A DNA stretch of 64,000 bases from Paramacrobiotus metropolitanus. Its lineage: Eukaryota > Tardigrada > Eutardigrada > Parachela > Macrobiotidae. Every line of letters begins with the position of its first letter. Positions within the stretch are counted from its first letter, which is position 1. The notes under the pieces were generated by a model. That model worked only from the letters and a program-made list of their open reading frames with translations, was not told where the DNA came from and searched no databases. Positions 24,658 to 35,511 of this stretch are shown here, piece after piece. The stretch spans positions 1,550,001-1,614,000 of the forward strand of contig NW_026570233.1 of assembly GCF_019649055.1 (NCBI RefSeq). The letters run 5' to 3'. The position numbers and the translations under genes are program-made.

Positions 24658-25119
24658 TTCGATCATCGGTTGCGTTTCCTTGATTGATACATTGTATGTA
24701 TATACCTATACCCACACAATTTTGTATTTTAATACCCAGAACTAAGGTTTTGAAATTTGTTACGGAATTGCTTTTAGTTGATCTTTTGTTATATGGCTGC
24801 ATAATGTTGGAGCTTTTTTGTTTCGACAATTCCTGTTATTTCCTATGCTGGATCACTTACGTTTACATTATGTTCCCGGGATGGCAAGTTTGTACAGTCA
24901 CTTTTTTTATTTCTTGGATGTTTCATTGGTTGAACAACAAAACATTTCCTTCGTTGTTAACAAAAGGCGGCTTATCAACTAAAATTCCACGCATATGCCC
25001 AGTTTGAATTCGTTAACAGATTTGAATCATCATCGTTGTCGCAACACGGCCGTTCCGTAAGTCAACCTCGTTTTACACACGCTTGCAGACAAACGTATTA
25101 GCCTGACATGCTAAGCAAA
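24658..25119. other. Intergenic spacer in the element
   Basis: No gene is seen here. The stretch separates the plus-strand membrane protein gene from the minus-strand dsRNA-binding gene, so it should hold both 3' ends. The frames present are hydrophobic and short, with no start context. Confidence 0.5.
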
Positions 25120-26500
25120 TCATGCATAATTTCCCATTTTTCGTACAATGACAGTCGAGCAGCTTCTGCAATGCTGGCACTGAACAAATTGATTAAAGTA
25201 GTTCTTTATAACCTGGAAGATATGCCGAAGATTGAAGTGGCGGTAAAGTTCTAGGTAGTTGTATTTCTGGTAAACATCATGAGAAAATCCTCGTGGCAGA
25301 TCCACCTCTGTTCCAGTGCGTTTAATGGCTGTTGTTCGCAAAGCGTTTTGAAAATAGGTGTCCAGAGGAATGAGGCTTTGTTCCATGAGGTTTTGGAACT
25401 GGTAAAGTTTACTACGCGTGTGATGTTAATCATCGTGTAGCGGTAGCGTAGAATGGGCTTGGGAAGAGGCTATATAAAAACAGAACGCCATAAGTAACTG
25501 AAAAATTTGAAATTGAGGATGTCGATAAGGCTTACCAGGATTATGGAGCACGTCTTGGTGCACAGCTGCAGCTCGTTCCGTATCTGGCCGGTGTCGAGAT
25601 ATCCAGTGTACTTTTCGCTGCTCCTGCATCGGGGTGCTTTGGCGGAGTGAAATAGCTGCTGTCATTGTTGTTGTTGTCGGAGATGGTTCATTAGTTTCCA
25701 AAGGTGAAGGGGTGAATTATATGGCGAACGATATCGGTAAATCATACTGGGTCGGAAGCTAAATCTTTGCCGCCCGTTTGTCCTACTGTTATAACCACTG
25801 CTCATGGTGATGCCGGCGCCGTCGTCGTCGTCGGTGTCGTTGTCGATGTCGTCGCTGCCTTGGAAACAGAGGCGATGCGGGGTGGAGAATCCAAGATTTC
25901 TAATAAAAGTCGAATATAATGTACCAGTAGTTTCCGAGCAAGTAGCCTAGCAGCATCCGCTTTTGCCAGGTGTGTTGTTGGTCCGCTCCCTATTATAAAG
26001 AGATCTTCGTTGGCAATTGCTGCCTGATAATTCCAGTTGTTCGCGTCGATGGACGGAAGTCGGCGGTATTCCAAATCAAAACCGAGTATGTTTGCTAGGC
26101 TTTCCGCGAGTGCCTGATAAGGCGGTTGTTTTCTCGGGGCGAGAGAGGATGGATCTGGCGTAGGCGCTGATTTACTGGTAGTAGTTGTGATGGTAGTGGT
26201 GTTAGTGGATGTGGATCCTGATTGTTGCTGCCTTCTTTCGCTTTCCAACACTTCCAAGAGTTTGGTATGGTAATTCCGCAATAAAATAGCAAGTAATTTT
26301 TTAGCCGCGTCCTGTTTGGCTGTCGCTGTTGACTTTCCAACACCTATTGCAAAATGTGTTCAGCCAAAATGCCGGCTTGGTGTTTGCAGCAAAACGGTTC
26401 GTTAACTTTCTTTGGAACACTCTTGTAGTCAATTTTAAAAGATAAAAGTTTCCCGATAGAACTAACAATAGTTGTAAAGAAGCGGCGCACCATTCCCAAA
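25120..26500 (-). CDS. Tandem double-stranded-RNA-binding protein
   Basis: Two dsRBD signatures lie in order on the minus strand. The first ends GVGKSTATAKQDAAKKLLA (about 26277-26345) and the second has NYQAAIANEDLFIIGSG followed by LAKADAARLLARKLL (about 25925-26045). Both keep the G-x-G and the Lys/Ala-rich helix 2 that contact RNA. A Ser/Thr/Gln-rich linker separates them, and Thr-rich sequence follows. A further exon (about 25120-25490, after the intron with CCTG|GTAAGCC and TATATAG) may encode the C-terminus (QCQHCRSC). The first repeat is broken by a one-base shift near 26350. Host proteins of this layout (TRBP/Loquacious/R2D2) help Dicer, and some DNA viruses carry dsRNA-binding proteins that blunt antiviral responses. 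The role here is inference. Confidence 0.6.
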
Positions 26501-26967
26501 ATCCGCAAAACTGCACTGACTGCAGCATCGAATTACGCCGGGTGATAGCTATTATATATTATACGGCTTGCATATCGGATCTGCTTAGTTGCAATGCTCA
26601 CATGCCGTGCTGATTCTAGCCGCATCAGCCCCCTGGATCGATGGGCCGGGTCTGTGCGATAGTTGCCCATGCGCCTCACCCCCTGTTGTGAGACGTCCAG
26701 CGGAGTATAAGTCACATAATGTCACCACAACTGTTTTGTGTGTTCAGCGTGTTTATCACCCTGTATAAAAGCGGTGCACAAAGACAAAGAATGACGTGTG
26801 AATAAGAACTTGGCTTTTCGAGATTTCTGACAACCTTCTGCTCGTAAGCGGATGCAAAAATCGAATTATATCTCCGATCATAAATTGTTGTGTAATCAGG
26901 AAAGGCCCCCCTCCCGCATGACTATAGATTATTTGCTGGCGGTGGAGCTGATTATTGTTCTTGATAC
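26501..26967. other. Divergent promoter region, dsRBD gene and integrase gene
   Basis: This region lies between two divergently transcribed genes. It holds TATAAAAG at 26764-26771 in the plus direction and an AT-rich TATTATATATTATA at about 26551 that could serve the minus direction. No coding sequence is supported. Confidence 0.5.
26764..26771 (+). promoter_or_regulatory. TATA box of the integrase gene
   Basis: TATAAAAG stands about 200 bp before the first integrase ATG. The same octamer or TATAAAAA recurs before the major capsid, ATPase and BIR genes, which suggests a common promoter class. Confidence 0.55.
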
Positions 26968-28158
26968 GTGGAATTATTCAGAGAGGCTCTGCTGCTACCG
27001 CTTCCGCTTCCGCTGTTGCTAAGAAACACAAAACCCGGCAAAAAAGGTAAGAAAGCTGCAATGGCGCGAAAAAAGTTATTACCAGCAACCGCCACTGAAA
27101 GTCGGCGAAAGGCTTCCTTTCTGAAATCGCTCTATACTGATATTACGTCACCGGGGTATTTGGGTGGAACGATGACTCTATACCGGCTTGCTAAAGAGGC
27201 AGAGAAAGCTAAGCACCTGACGGTAACCCTACAGGACGTCAAGGATTTTCTTTCTGAGCAAAAGACTCATACGTTGCACAGGCCTACCCGAATTAAATTT
27301 AAGAAATTAAAAAATTTTTGCGTTGGCGTGGATAACGTTTGGCATGGTGACCTGGTGGAGCTGCAGAAAGTTAAAAAATTTAATGAAAAGTTCCGCTACA
27401 TTCTAACGACAGTAGACTGCGTTAGTCGTTTTGCTACATCGTACCCGCTGGTCAACAAATCGGGTGAAACTGTTTCGAAAGCGCTGGATATAATTTTTCA
27501 AAAGCGGCGGCCCGTTGTTTTGGTGAGAATGAATAACGAGACTGAACAGCACACGCTATCCTAAATATACAGAAAGCTTTTGTAAATTTAACTGTTTTAG
27601 TTACTGATGCGGGAAAAGAGTTCATCAATGAAAAAGCAAAATCCGTATACGACAAACACGGCATACGCCACCAAATATCGTCTTCAAGATTTAAAGCCGC
27701 GCTAGCGACGTTTCAATCGAACTCTTAAAACGACATTATTCCGTCATTTTACGTTCACGAAGAGTTCAAATTGGTTTTCAGCGTTGCAAAATATTATTCA
27801 AAATTATAATGGAAGCGTACATAGTGCTGTGAAAATGAAGCCGGGAGAAATCACGGTCAGCAATCAATCGCAGTTATTTAAACTGGGCCAGGAAAAGCGG
27901 TTTATTAAGTTGCAGAAGGCAGCTTTTAAAGTTGGTGACAGAGTCCGGATTGCACTTAAGAAATCAACATTCAGCAAGGGATACACTCAAACGTTCTCCG
28001 ATGAAATTTTTCAAATTTCCGAAATTTTGTTTGGGCCGGTGATAACGTATCGTCTGCAGACGCTCGATCGCGTACCGAAAACTCTCTTGGAAGGCAATCG
28101 GCCACTGCAGTTTTATAAGGAAGATATTTCCAGAGTGGGGTCAGGAAGAATTAAATGA
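26968..28158 (+). pseudogene. Maverick rve-family integrase, broken frame
   Basis: The DDE/RNase-H-fold integrase joins the element to target DNA. The first frame (26968-27564) holds a basic N-terminus, the conserved VWHGDLVELQ (first catalytic Asp) and TTVDCVSRFATSYPL (second). A second frame (about 27562-27720) holds TDAGKEFINEKA with the conserved Gly-Lys-Glu-Phe. The third (27784-28158) holds NYNGSVHSAVKMKPGEI and a chromo/SH3-like C-terminal barrel (FKVGDRVRIALKKSTFSKGY). The breaks lie near 27540 and at about 27700, where an in-frame TAG also appears. With the sequence as given, no intact integrase can be made; assembly error or true decay are both possible. The family assignment is strong because of the order of motifs and the 6-bp target duplication. 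Confidence 0.88.
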
Positions 28159-28234
28159 AATTCTGAAACTGTATGATCAGTCAGTTGTGAACTTTTCATA
28201 TTTATAAGGTAAACCTGTCTTTTTGTAGGAAACC

Positions 28235-29127
28235 ATGATGGAGGGAGGATTTTATACCGTACTGCATAGCGGAGCTTCCGTGGCTTATGGCTCACTGGTG
28301 CTGCGCAACACCGCCACACAATTTTCCAATAAACAACAACTACCGATTTTATCCTACTACGAACAGCAAGTGCCTTGGGAGGTTGCCCTGGTTAGGGCGT
28401 TCACTTCAGCGGAGCTCAGCACCATCCACCTGAGCATCGGCAGCTGACAGTCTGCGTAAACAGTGCTGATAGCCAACTTTATTTAGATGCCTACCTTGCG
28501 GAGGCTGAATTCGACAAATCGCCGCGTGACTTCGTTGCTGCCGTGTCAAAGGCAGTCCAGATGATGGTCACCAATATGGCTGGAGTAATTGCGCCTTTAA
28601 TTTTGCTGCAAGAAGGAAAGTTGCACTGGCTGAGTCAGAACGAGCAGGTGCAAATTGTCAATAGAGGTAACCTGCTGTCGGTGGTACTGGGTCTGCTCTA
28701 CGATGACGATGCCGGCGTAATGCGTCAAGAAGTGGCTGCAAGCGCATATTTTCACGATCAAAACTTCCAAAAATATGGAGACACTCGGCTCATTCGAAAT
28801 CGTCTGCCGGTGGACACGCAGCGGGGGCGCAAGCAGGCCATTATCTGCATGAATCAAATAGTTTCTTTTGCCTTCGGAAATCGGACGGAAAATATTCTCG
28901 CGGTAGCCAGTGTCGATGATTTGGAAGAAAGGTTATGAACCAAAAGTCGCATGTATGTCCCCGTCAAAACTGGTTCTACAAGTCCAATCCCACTGTTACC
29001 ATCCAATCAGACTGGAAAATGCCTTGGAATGAAAATGCTCTGGGAGAAACCACTCTGACGCTCCATTATCGAAAATGCCAATCCAATAATGGGAGAGCGG
29101 AAAAATCGGAGACTTCTTTTCGTGAGT
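28235..29127 (+). CDS. Penton-like minor capsid protein, probable
   Basis: The gene starts with MMEGGFYTVLHSGASVAYGS, then NTATQF and PWEVALVRAF. This matches the N-terminal plan of Maverick penton (single jelly-roll) proteins: a short aromatic strand, an N-T-x3-F motif and W-E-V-x-L. The frame shifts near 28445 and continues through 28938 (LLQEGKLHWLSQNEQ, IVNRGNLLSVVLGLLYDDD). A third frame (28935-29127, HVCPRQNWFYKSNPTVTIQ) probably belongs to the same protein. The position between integrase and major capsid fits the usual neighbourhood of the minor capsid gene. The assignment is by motif and context only, and the breaks appear to be single-base. Confidence 0.6.
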
Positions 29128-29292
29128 GAGTAGTTCTGCGGTTTTGCTAATTTGTAACCAGCAGCGTTTTTTGTGAAACGAATGTGTGTTGCGTATTTCT
29201 TGGAACGTGAAAAGCGAAAACGTTAGTGTTTGTCTGATTGTTTGTGGATCTGCTTGATGTTTAACGGAAAAGAGCGTTGTTGCACCGCCGAC

Positions 29293-29300
29293 TATAAAAA
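29293..29300 (+). promoter_or_regulatory. TATA box of the major capsid gene
   Basis: TATAAAAA lies 314 bp before the capsid ATG, in a purine-rich leader. It belongs to the recurring TATAAAA set found before element genes. Confidence 0.5.
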
Positions 29301-29613
29301 GAAGAAGACCTAACCATTCAGCATTCAGTCTGTGCTAGTAGTTTGTGGTACTCTCTTAAAACGGCTCGCTATCGGAGAAAAACAAGTGGGAAAAGAAGAA
29401 GAAGGAGAGGGCGCATAATTAAACGAACAATTGTCAATCAACGGCTGTAATTGGGCGAGGGCCGATATTTGGCACGAGAAAAAGACGACGAGGGCGAGGC
29501 CGACGTAGGCGAAGACGTACTTTCGAACCGGATTATTTCAAAAGGTCACAAAGGAAAAAGTCTAGCTTCAATAGTCTAGTTCACACGCACGCACACACAC
29601 GCAAACAGTTGGA

Positions 29614-31385
29614 ATGGCTACCCTAAAAAACCAGTATACAATCGAGAAGTTTCCAGACGAGCTTCAGCTGTTTGATCCACCCGTATCACAATCTACAGTA
29701 GAATCGTATCATTATACGGATGTCATGCCACTGAATCAAATTGTAAACAACACTGACGTTATTGAATTTCTCATTCCTGCAACTGAATATTACTTAGACC
29801 TGTCAGATGTGCTGCTGAAAATGAAATGCCAGATTTTGGATCGTGATCCTACCAAAGTTCTTGGAGTGATCAAGGCTCAGCAGCCTATACGAGCTGTAGT
29901 TGTACCTGCACAGCCTGCTCCAGTCGTCCAGCCAGATTCTTCTGCTGACGCTGGCGCAGAAGCTTCTAGTGCATCTAATGCCATAGTCTCACAGCACCCA
30001 CCACCACCGCCACCGCAGCCGCCGCCACCGCCGCCGCCGCCACCGCCGCCGCCGGCGCCCAGGCCAAATCAACAACAACAACAGCAAGGCTTGATGACAA
30101 GCAATAGCAACGCGGCGGGGCAAAGTTACATTGACAATCCTTTAGCCGACCCATCTATTGCCCGTTTGGTGGGGAATTAGATTTCGCCGACAGAGGTCAT
30201 TATACCAACGTGTTAAACACTCAGGGTGTGCGTGATGCGGCTCCAGTTAATTTACTATTTTACATGATGTTTGAGCGTGTGGAAATCGAAATAAATGGGA
30301 CGCCTTTTGTTGTCAACTACAATAATTATGGCTACAAAGGCTATATGCATACGCTGCTAAACTATTCTCGAGGGTGAAAAAGCATCTGCTCCGACCTATA
30401 ATGTGGTTCAGAGATAAGTTAAGCCGAATTCAGCCACAAAATACCATGGATAGTGTGGACTTAACGAACCCTGAATTAAATCAAGGACTCTTGGCGCTAC
30501 GATTTGACAAAAGAAGGAAGGTATTCGAAATGGTGGGGAAAATAATGCACGAATTGTTCTTTCTCGAACAGTACTTACTACCGGAAGTTTCTATTCGAAT
30601 TCGACTTTTCAAGCGCAATCCTTCTTTTATCTTATGTCTGACGATATTGCTCCTAATTATTACCTTAATTTTTTGGATATGCGGCTGATCACTCGTTTTG
30701 TTAAATTGTCACAAAAAACGCAGGACCAAATGCAAAAGCGGCTATTGTCACAGCCGGCGATTTATAAAATGTACGCAGCTAGCGATGTCCGCAGTCGGGC
30801 ATTAATCCCTGGTCAGCGGCAGTATACGATCGACAACTTTTTTGGTTCCGAGAAAATACCAAATAGAATTGTTTTTGCTATGGTCACTCACGACGCCTAT
30901 CTAGGAAACTACCGCAAAAATCCAATAAATTTCCAGCACTTCAACCTTGAGGAAATAACGCTAATAGTCGATAATCAGATTCTATCGTATAAGCTCGATT
31001 TTAAAACGGGCACTATGCCATGCTTTACATTGCGTTGGCATGTCAACTCGGCAATAGAGATTATGCCTGCTCCACCGACACATCGTATGCCGACATTCGC
31101 TACGGAACGGTACAAATGATTGTTTTAATTAACGCTCTATCGTTAGAATTTTCTTATCGTTATGTATTTGATTTGTGTTTTGTGTTTTTCTCGCAGAGCA
31201 TCTTCCCTTTTGATTTGACGCCCAATCATGATATCGATGATATTCCGGTCGAAAGGAGACAGCTCGCTCGATTAGAGCTTAAATTCGCTGCGCCGCTAGA
31301 AGAACCTGTCGAACTGCTTGTATTTTCTGAGCAGCCGCGCATTTTTCAAATTGATAAGAGCAAGAAATTTATTAATGTCATGTGA
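29614..31385 (+). CDS. Maverick major capsid protein (double jelly-roll), interrupted and spliced
   Basis: The N-terminus (ELQLFDPPVSQSTVESYHY, then VIEFLIPATEYYLDLSDV) matches the conserved start of Maverick hexon-like capsid proteins. A low-complexity insert follows (poly-Pro at about 30000-30058, poly-Gln at 30073-30087). Next come VEIEINGTPFVVNYNNYGY, IMHELFFLEQYLLPEV, PNRIVFAMVTHDAYLGNY with a KNP motif, and the C-terminal SIFPFDLTPNHD. An intron fits at 31110-31196 (GGAACG|GTACAA ... CTCGCAG|AGC) and keeps the frame. Four single-base frame changes occur, near 30174 (GGGG), 30372 (GGG), 30622 (TTTT) and between 31020 and 31060, all in the same direction. Either the gene is decaying or homopolymers were under-called. 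The protein forms the hexagonal capsomers of the virus-like particle. Confidence 0.85.
31110..31196 (+). other. Intron in the major capsid gene
   Basis: This is an 87-nt sequence with donor ACG|GTACAA and acceptor TTTTTCTCGCAG|AGC. Its removal joins two blocks conserved in Maverick capsids in the same phase. The intron itself happens to be open in that frame but encodes hydrophobic text absent from the family. Confidence 0.65.
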
Positions 31386-31649
31386 AGGTCACTAGCAAGT
31401 TATAGTGTTAGTTTTGTCGTTCGGTCGTTTTCTACTACGTAAATCATCATGTGTCTGTTCTCTTAGATTATTAAAGCATCCGAAAAGCATCGAGTCGATT
31501 TTCTGTGATTTATTAAATATCATACACACGACAGCAGATCATAAAAGACGGTGTCATAAAGAAAAAACATACCTGACGTGCACAAACCATTATTACGATT
31601 TTTTTACGTGTGATAGTTATCGAAAAATTCATGCAAAAGTTTACGGGAC

Positions 31650-32321
31650 AGAGAGCAGTTTGACAACATCAAAGGTTTTATATACGAAACGCTTTTTACA
31701 AAAGTAGGATCGTTCAACAGCTGTTTATAAGCTTGATAAACACGACCGAGATCGTCAACAATAACCTGTTCGGGTGCGGTGTCCCATCCGCTCGCTTAAT
31801 CATGCGCCGAATAGCTTCCATAGGCTTCACATCCATAAAAAGGTTAAATCCGGAATAATAAAGGACGCTGAAGTGGCTTCCCCTTCGCTGGTTTCAATGC
31901 TCTTCATCCAGTCCATATCATGTCCACGGGCACTGCCGTAGGCCAAATCGGATAGGATATAGCGGTCCACAATAACAATATTTCCGTCGGCTAAATTACT
32001 GCGAATGTCATTAATGAGTATCTGGCGTCTCGCGGAAAGGATAAGATAGGTAGCGCGGGTGTGAACAAGGTCACGGTTAGATAAGGCAAGAACAGAGGCT
32101 CGGAATAAGTCAGGCAATGCTGGCTGGGTGAGGCAGTTCGACATGGAAAGGTCATTGTGTAAGGAAACATTATACCCCATATTGGCAAGCGCATCAGCAA
32201 GTATGACAGATCCATTGGTTTTCTCTGCGGTGTTAATTCCTTCGAATACAATTAAAAACGGCTTCGGTTTTGTCTGTTTCTGGTTGCACTGCTGCTGCTG
32301 CTGCTGATGCAACATATCCAT
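31650..32321 (-). CDS. Thymidylate kinase-like protein with damaged P-loop
   Basis: dTMP kinase makes dTDP for DNA synthesis. Starting at the ATG at 32321, a short poly-Gln leader is followed by FLIVFEGINTAEK, which occupies the P-loop position; then LILSARRQ, IVIVDRYILSDLAYG (the DRY motif of thymidylate kinases) and PDLTFLWM. The usual P-loop ends in Gly-Lys-Thr/Ser, but here the Gly is Glu (codon GAG), which should impair ATP binding. The frame breaks at a T-run (about 31829-31833) and family-like text continues in other frames to about 31650. It faces away from the RNR gene, but both would supply dNTPs. Confidence 0.75.
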
Positions 32322-32476
32322 GATCGTAATGTGCTGCAAAATGAAATGAAACACTATGTAAGCTGCTGTTACACGGATATATAGGCACAGTACTGAAAAT
32401 GCTTCAGGAAGCGAAGCGAGAACGAGCTGTCTGTAGTGAGAATGAAAGAAACCTTACTTTGCTCAGTCATTCATCT

Positions 32477-33842
32477 TCATGCGTTTGGATGGTGATGGTT
32501 TCCCCCACTGGTATAGTCACTCCCTCCAGCTTCCTCACCGCTAGCTCCTCCTCTAAGCTGAATGGCCGGCGCATTAGCTTCGGCAAGCCGATCCGCTAGT
32601 TCAACAACAATACTTTTGATGTTGTTAGCGTAATCAGAATTCCTCCTCAAGAAGTCGGTTAAGCCCACTTCACAGAACCACTTGAACGCTGCGTCTCGGT
32701 AAATCCAGGTTTCTCGACTCATGCCCGCTGCGTGGGCTGGACCTAATACGCTGTCCCTGAGAGCGGTTGTAACACGTCGCGCCGTATTGATTCGGTCCGG
32801 GCGCAACAATCTTTCAGGGTCAAGATATCTGGAAAGTGGTTTCTCAGCGAGGCAACTGGATGACAGGTTTTTGGCCGGTGTAACTACCTCCTTCTTAGTG
32901 GAAACATTATTAAAGCCGGTGGTGGCATCCATTGGTGACGACGGTGGTGTAATCGTCGTGGCGGTGACAATAGGGTCCATAAAATTACGGCACGCAAAAC
33001 CGTTATGATTGGGTGGAATGTAAAGCACTGAAGACATTGCCGACTGTGCTCCTGATGAAGGAGGATTTTGTTCTGCAGGCAGATGGAAAAACGACGCCAT
33101 TGGATATTCATGCTGTTGCTGCTGCTGCTGCTGCTGCTGCGGCGGCGGGTCAGCGTGAAAGGTCATCATCCCTCCTGCAGAAGCGAACGGTGGCGGCGCA
33201 AAGGCGAGATTCTGCATTCTGTGGTCGACAGCCGCCGACTGTTGCCACAGTGAAGCCAAAGAACAGTGCCGGTGGCGGGGGCAGCGGCGGCTGAGAACTG
33301 CAGTGAAACTTTGCAGAGAACGTAGTTGGGTTGCTGTTGTTGCTGATGCTGTTGTAGGAGCTGGTCAGGCTGGTGGTATTGCGGAAATGCAGAAAGGAAT
33401 TGACTAAGAGTTGTTGCGGTTGCCGATGGCGACAGGTCCGACAGCTGCGCTGGCTGAAAGTGATTACGCAACTGTTCGGTGGCTGGCAAGGACATGCTGT
33501 GTGAGAACTGATGCGGATGTAGCAGTGGCAATGCTTGATGCGGGGACTTTTGGAGTCCTGCTGTTGTGGCTGTTGTTGTTGTTGCTGTTGTTGTTGCGCT
33601 ACGATCATCCCGTCGGCCGTGGTTCCATAGCTGAACGGATTCTGAATATAACAACTGGCCATTACGTGATGCTGTGGTGCCGATGATGATGATGATGTGA
33701 TAACTGGAGTATACGTTGCCGCAGAAGGTATTCCGAGACTGTTGCTGCTGCTGCTGTTGCTACTACAAGTAGATTTTGCCGGCAAGAATAATCCTTCGTC
33801 AATAAGAGGAACTTTTACACAAGTATCAACTTCAGGCATAAC
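32477..33842 (-). CDS. Low-complexity Gln/Pro/Ser-rich protein, function unknown
   Basis: Two overlapping frames (33150-33980 and 32477-33259) make one protein if a one-base shift near 33200-33600 is allowed. I prefer the ATG near 33842 (MPEVDTCVKVPLIDEG), since it follows an AT-rich promoter region shared with the RNR gene; the frame is open to 33980. The N-terminal half is Ser-, Gln- and His-rich with several poly-Gln tracts. The C-terminal part (LDPERLLRPDRINTARRV, ETWIYRDAAFKWFCEVG, DYANNIKSIVVELADRLAE) is more compositionally normal and may fold as helices. I recognise no family. Confidence 0.5.
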
Positions 33843-34047
33843 AAAATTGTAAACTGATCGGTTTAATAAGCGACCAGCAATACTACTAATCCTCCTCCCA
33901 AAAATCCTCACGCGCTTAAATAGAGTAAAAAAGGGAGAGGATGAAGAGGCGCTCATCCAGAGTGATGGGAGGAGCTGCACAGAGAGGAAGCAGATGGGCT
34001 AGAAAGTATAGCAGGAACCCCCGGTGCGGCTGCCAGAACAGATGGGG

Positions 34048-34055
34048 TATATAAT
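34048..34055 (+). promoter_or_regulatory. TATA-like element before the RNR gene
   Basis: TATATAAT lies about 70 bp before the ATG at 34120. On the other strand the same AT-rich core could serve the divergent low-complexity gene. Confidence 0.45.
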
Positions 34056-34119
34056 CAACTTACGCGGTTAACTCCGCTAAATATTGGTATTATTACTATA
34101 GACTGACTGCAAGGACAAA

Positions 34120-35287
34120 ATGGATAGCGGGTCAAACACCTTCGCCGTTCCTAGCGGCGCTGTCATAAAACTGATTTTGAAACTGGCGGTAATGATGGTA
34201 GTAGTAGCGACAACAACAGTGACCACAACAACAACACTTGCTATAATACTGAAATCGATAATAATGATAATAATAATAATATTAATAATAATAATAGCGA
34301 ATTTAATGGAGAAAACAGAGAACCTGTTGTTATATCGTCTTGGAAGAGGCTAGTTATTTTCCTATCGAGTGCGACGAGGCGTGGGAAATGTATAAAAAGG
34401 CAGTTGCTTGCTTTTGGACACCTGAGGAAATTAACCTCTCGCATGACACACGACAGTGGCCAATGCTCAGCCAGTTTGAAAGAGATATCTTGGGAAACGT
34501 TCTGGCTTTTTTTGCTGCCAGTGACGGCATAGTCATGGAAAACCTTGCAGAGAATTTCCTATGTGAAGTTCAATTGCCGGAAGTCAGGGCGTTTTATGCT
34601 TATCAGATTTTCATTGAAAACGTTCACAGCGAAACGTATTCTCTGCTTATTAATACGTATTTCCAGGATTCCGAAGAAAAACAGAGGTTACTGCAAGCAA
34701 TCATTAATAATAGCAATGTTATGGAAAAAGCAGAGTGGGCAGCGCAGTACATACGCGATAAAGAGCGTTCTTTTGGCGAAAGGCTAATTGCCTTCGCCTG
34801 TGTCGAGATGATATTTTTCTGTGGGGCTTTTGCAGTTATTTTTTGGTTCAAGGGGCGAGGCATTTTACCTGGTTTGACATATAGTAATGAGCTGATAGCC
34901 CGCGACGAATCTCAGCACGTTGAATTTGCTTGTTGGTTATATCTGGGATTAGTAAAATTTAAAATCCCACCTGAAGTCATTTATGAACTAGTGTTAGAAG
35001 CTGTAGAAATTGAGTGTAGGTTTTGGGAGAATGCGTTCACACATCCTCTGCGGGGCCTTAACGAAGCCTCCATGAAAACCTATGTTATGTTTGTCGCTGA
35101 CGTCCTGCTGAAAATGCTGGAAATGGAGCCGTACTTTAAAGTGGAAAATCCTTTGCCCTACATGGAAACTATCTCGCTAGAGGGAAAAACCAATTTTTTT
35201 GAAAGACGCGTCTCCGAATACCGCAAGGCTCATGTTGGCCAGGGTGCCGAAGTTATGAAAGAATTTACAACTGAAGCAACGTTCTAA
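34120..35287 (+). CDS. Ribonucleotide reductase small subunit (class I, R2)
   Basis: R2 carries the di-iron site and tyrosyl radical that let ribonucleotide reductase make dNTPs. From 34340 to the TAA at 35287 the frame is unbroken and family-typical: WEMYKKAVACFWTPEE, the ligand helices QFERDILGNVLAFFA and IENVHSETYSLL (Glu, His and the radical Tyr position), ERLIAFACVEMIFFCG, ARDESQHVEFACW, and a C-terminal tail EFTTEATF like the tail that docks on the large subunit. All expected metal ligands appear present. The first 75 codons are low-complexity, with an Asn-rich run. Relative to the ATG at 34120 the frame changes twice, at an A-run near 34169 and a T-run near 34357. No large subunit is in the window, so it would need the host R1. 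Confidence 0.92.
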
Positions 35288-35511
35288 CGAATGCTTTTAG
35301 GTTAAATGAATTCTTGATTTCTTTGAATTTAAAACAGAAGCAACGTCTTGACTGCTCTCGTCGTTCTAATGTTTTTATTAGTTTCTCTATAATGTTGTTT
35401 TTTGCAAGGAAAAAACGATAGTAAAAAGCAATTTGCATTGAAAAAGCATCTTTTTATTCGTAGTCGTCATGTAAAAGCATATTATTGCAAAACAATCTTG
35501 GCGGTCTGCTA

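Noticed and set aside
30374-30688. A stand-alone protein with a C-terminal membrane helix (ILLLIITLIFWICG)
   Set aside because: The hydrophobic end is out-of-frame reading after a one-base loss in the capsid gene; capsid text continues in another frame.
33013-33294. Plus-strand Ala-rich frame
   Set aside because: Antisense of the poly-Gln tract in the low-complexity minus-strand gene.
34120-34353. A frame ending in a strongly hydrophobic Ile-rich stretch, looking like a small membrane protein
   Set aside because: The hydrophobic text is the shadow of an Asn-rich codon run. In the next frame the same DNA reads as the Asn-rich N-terminal part of the RNR small subunit.
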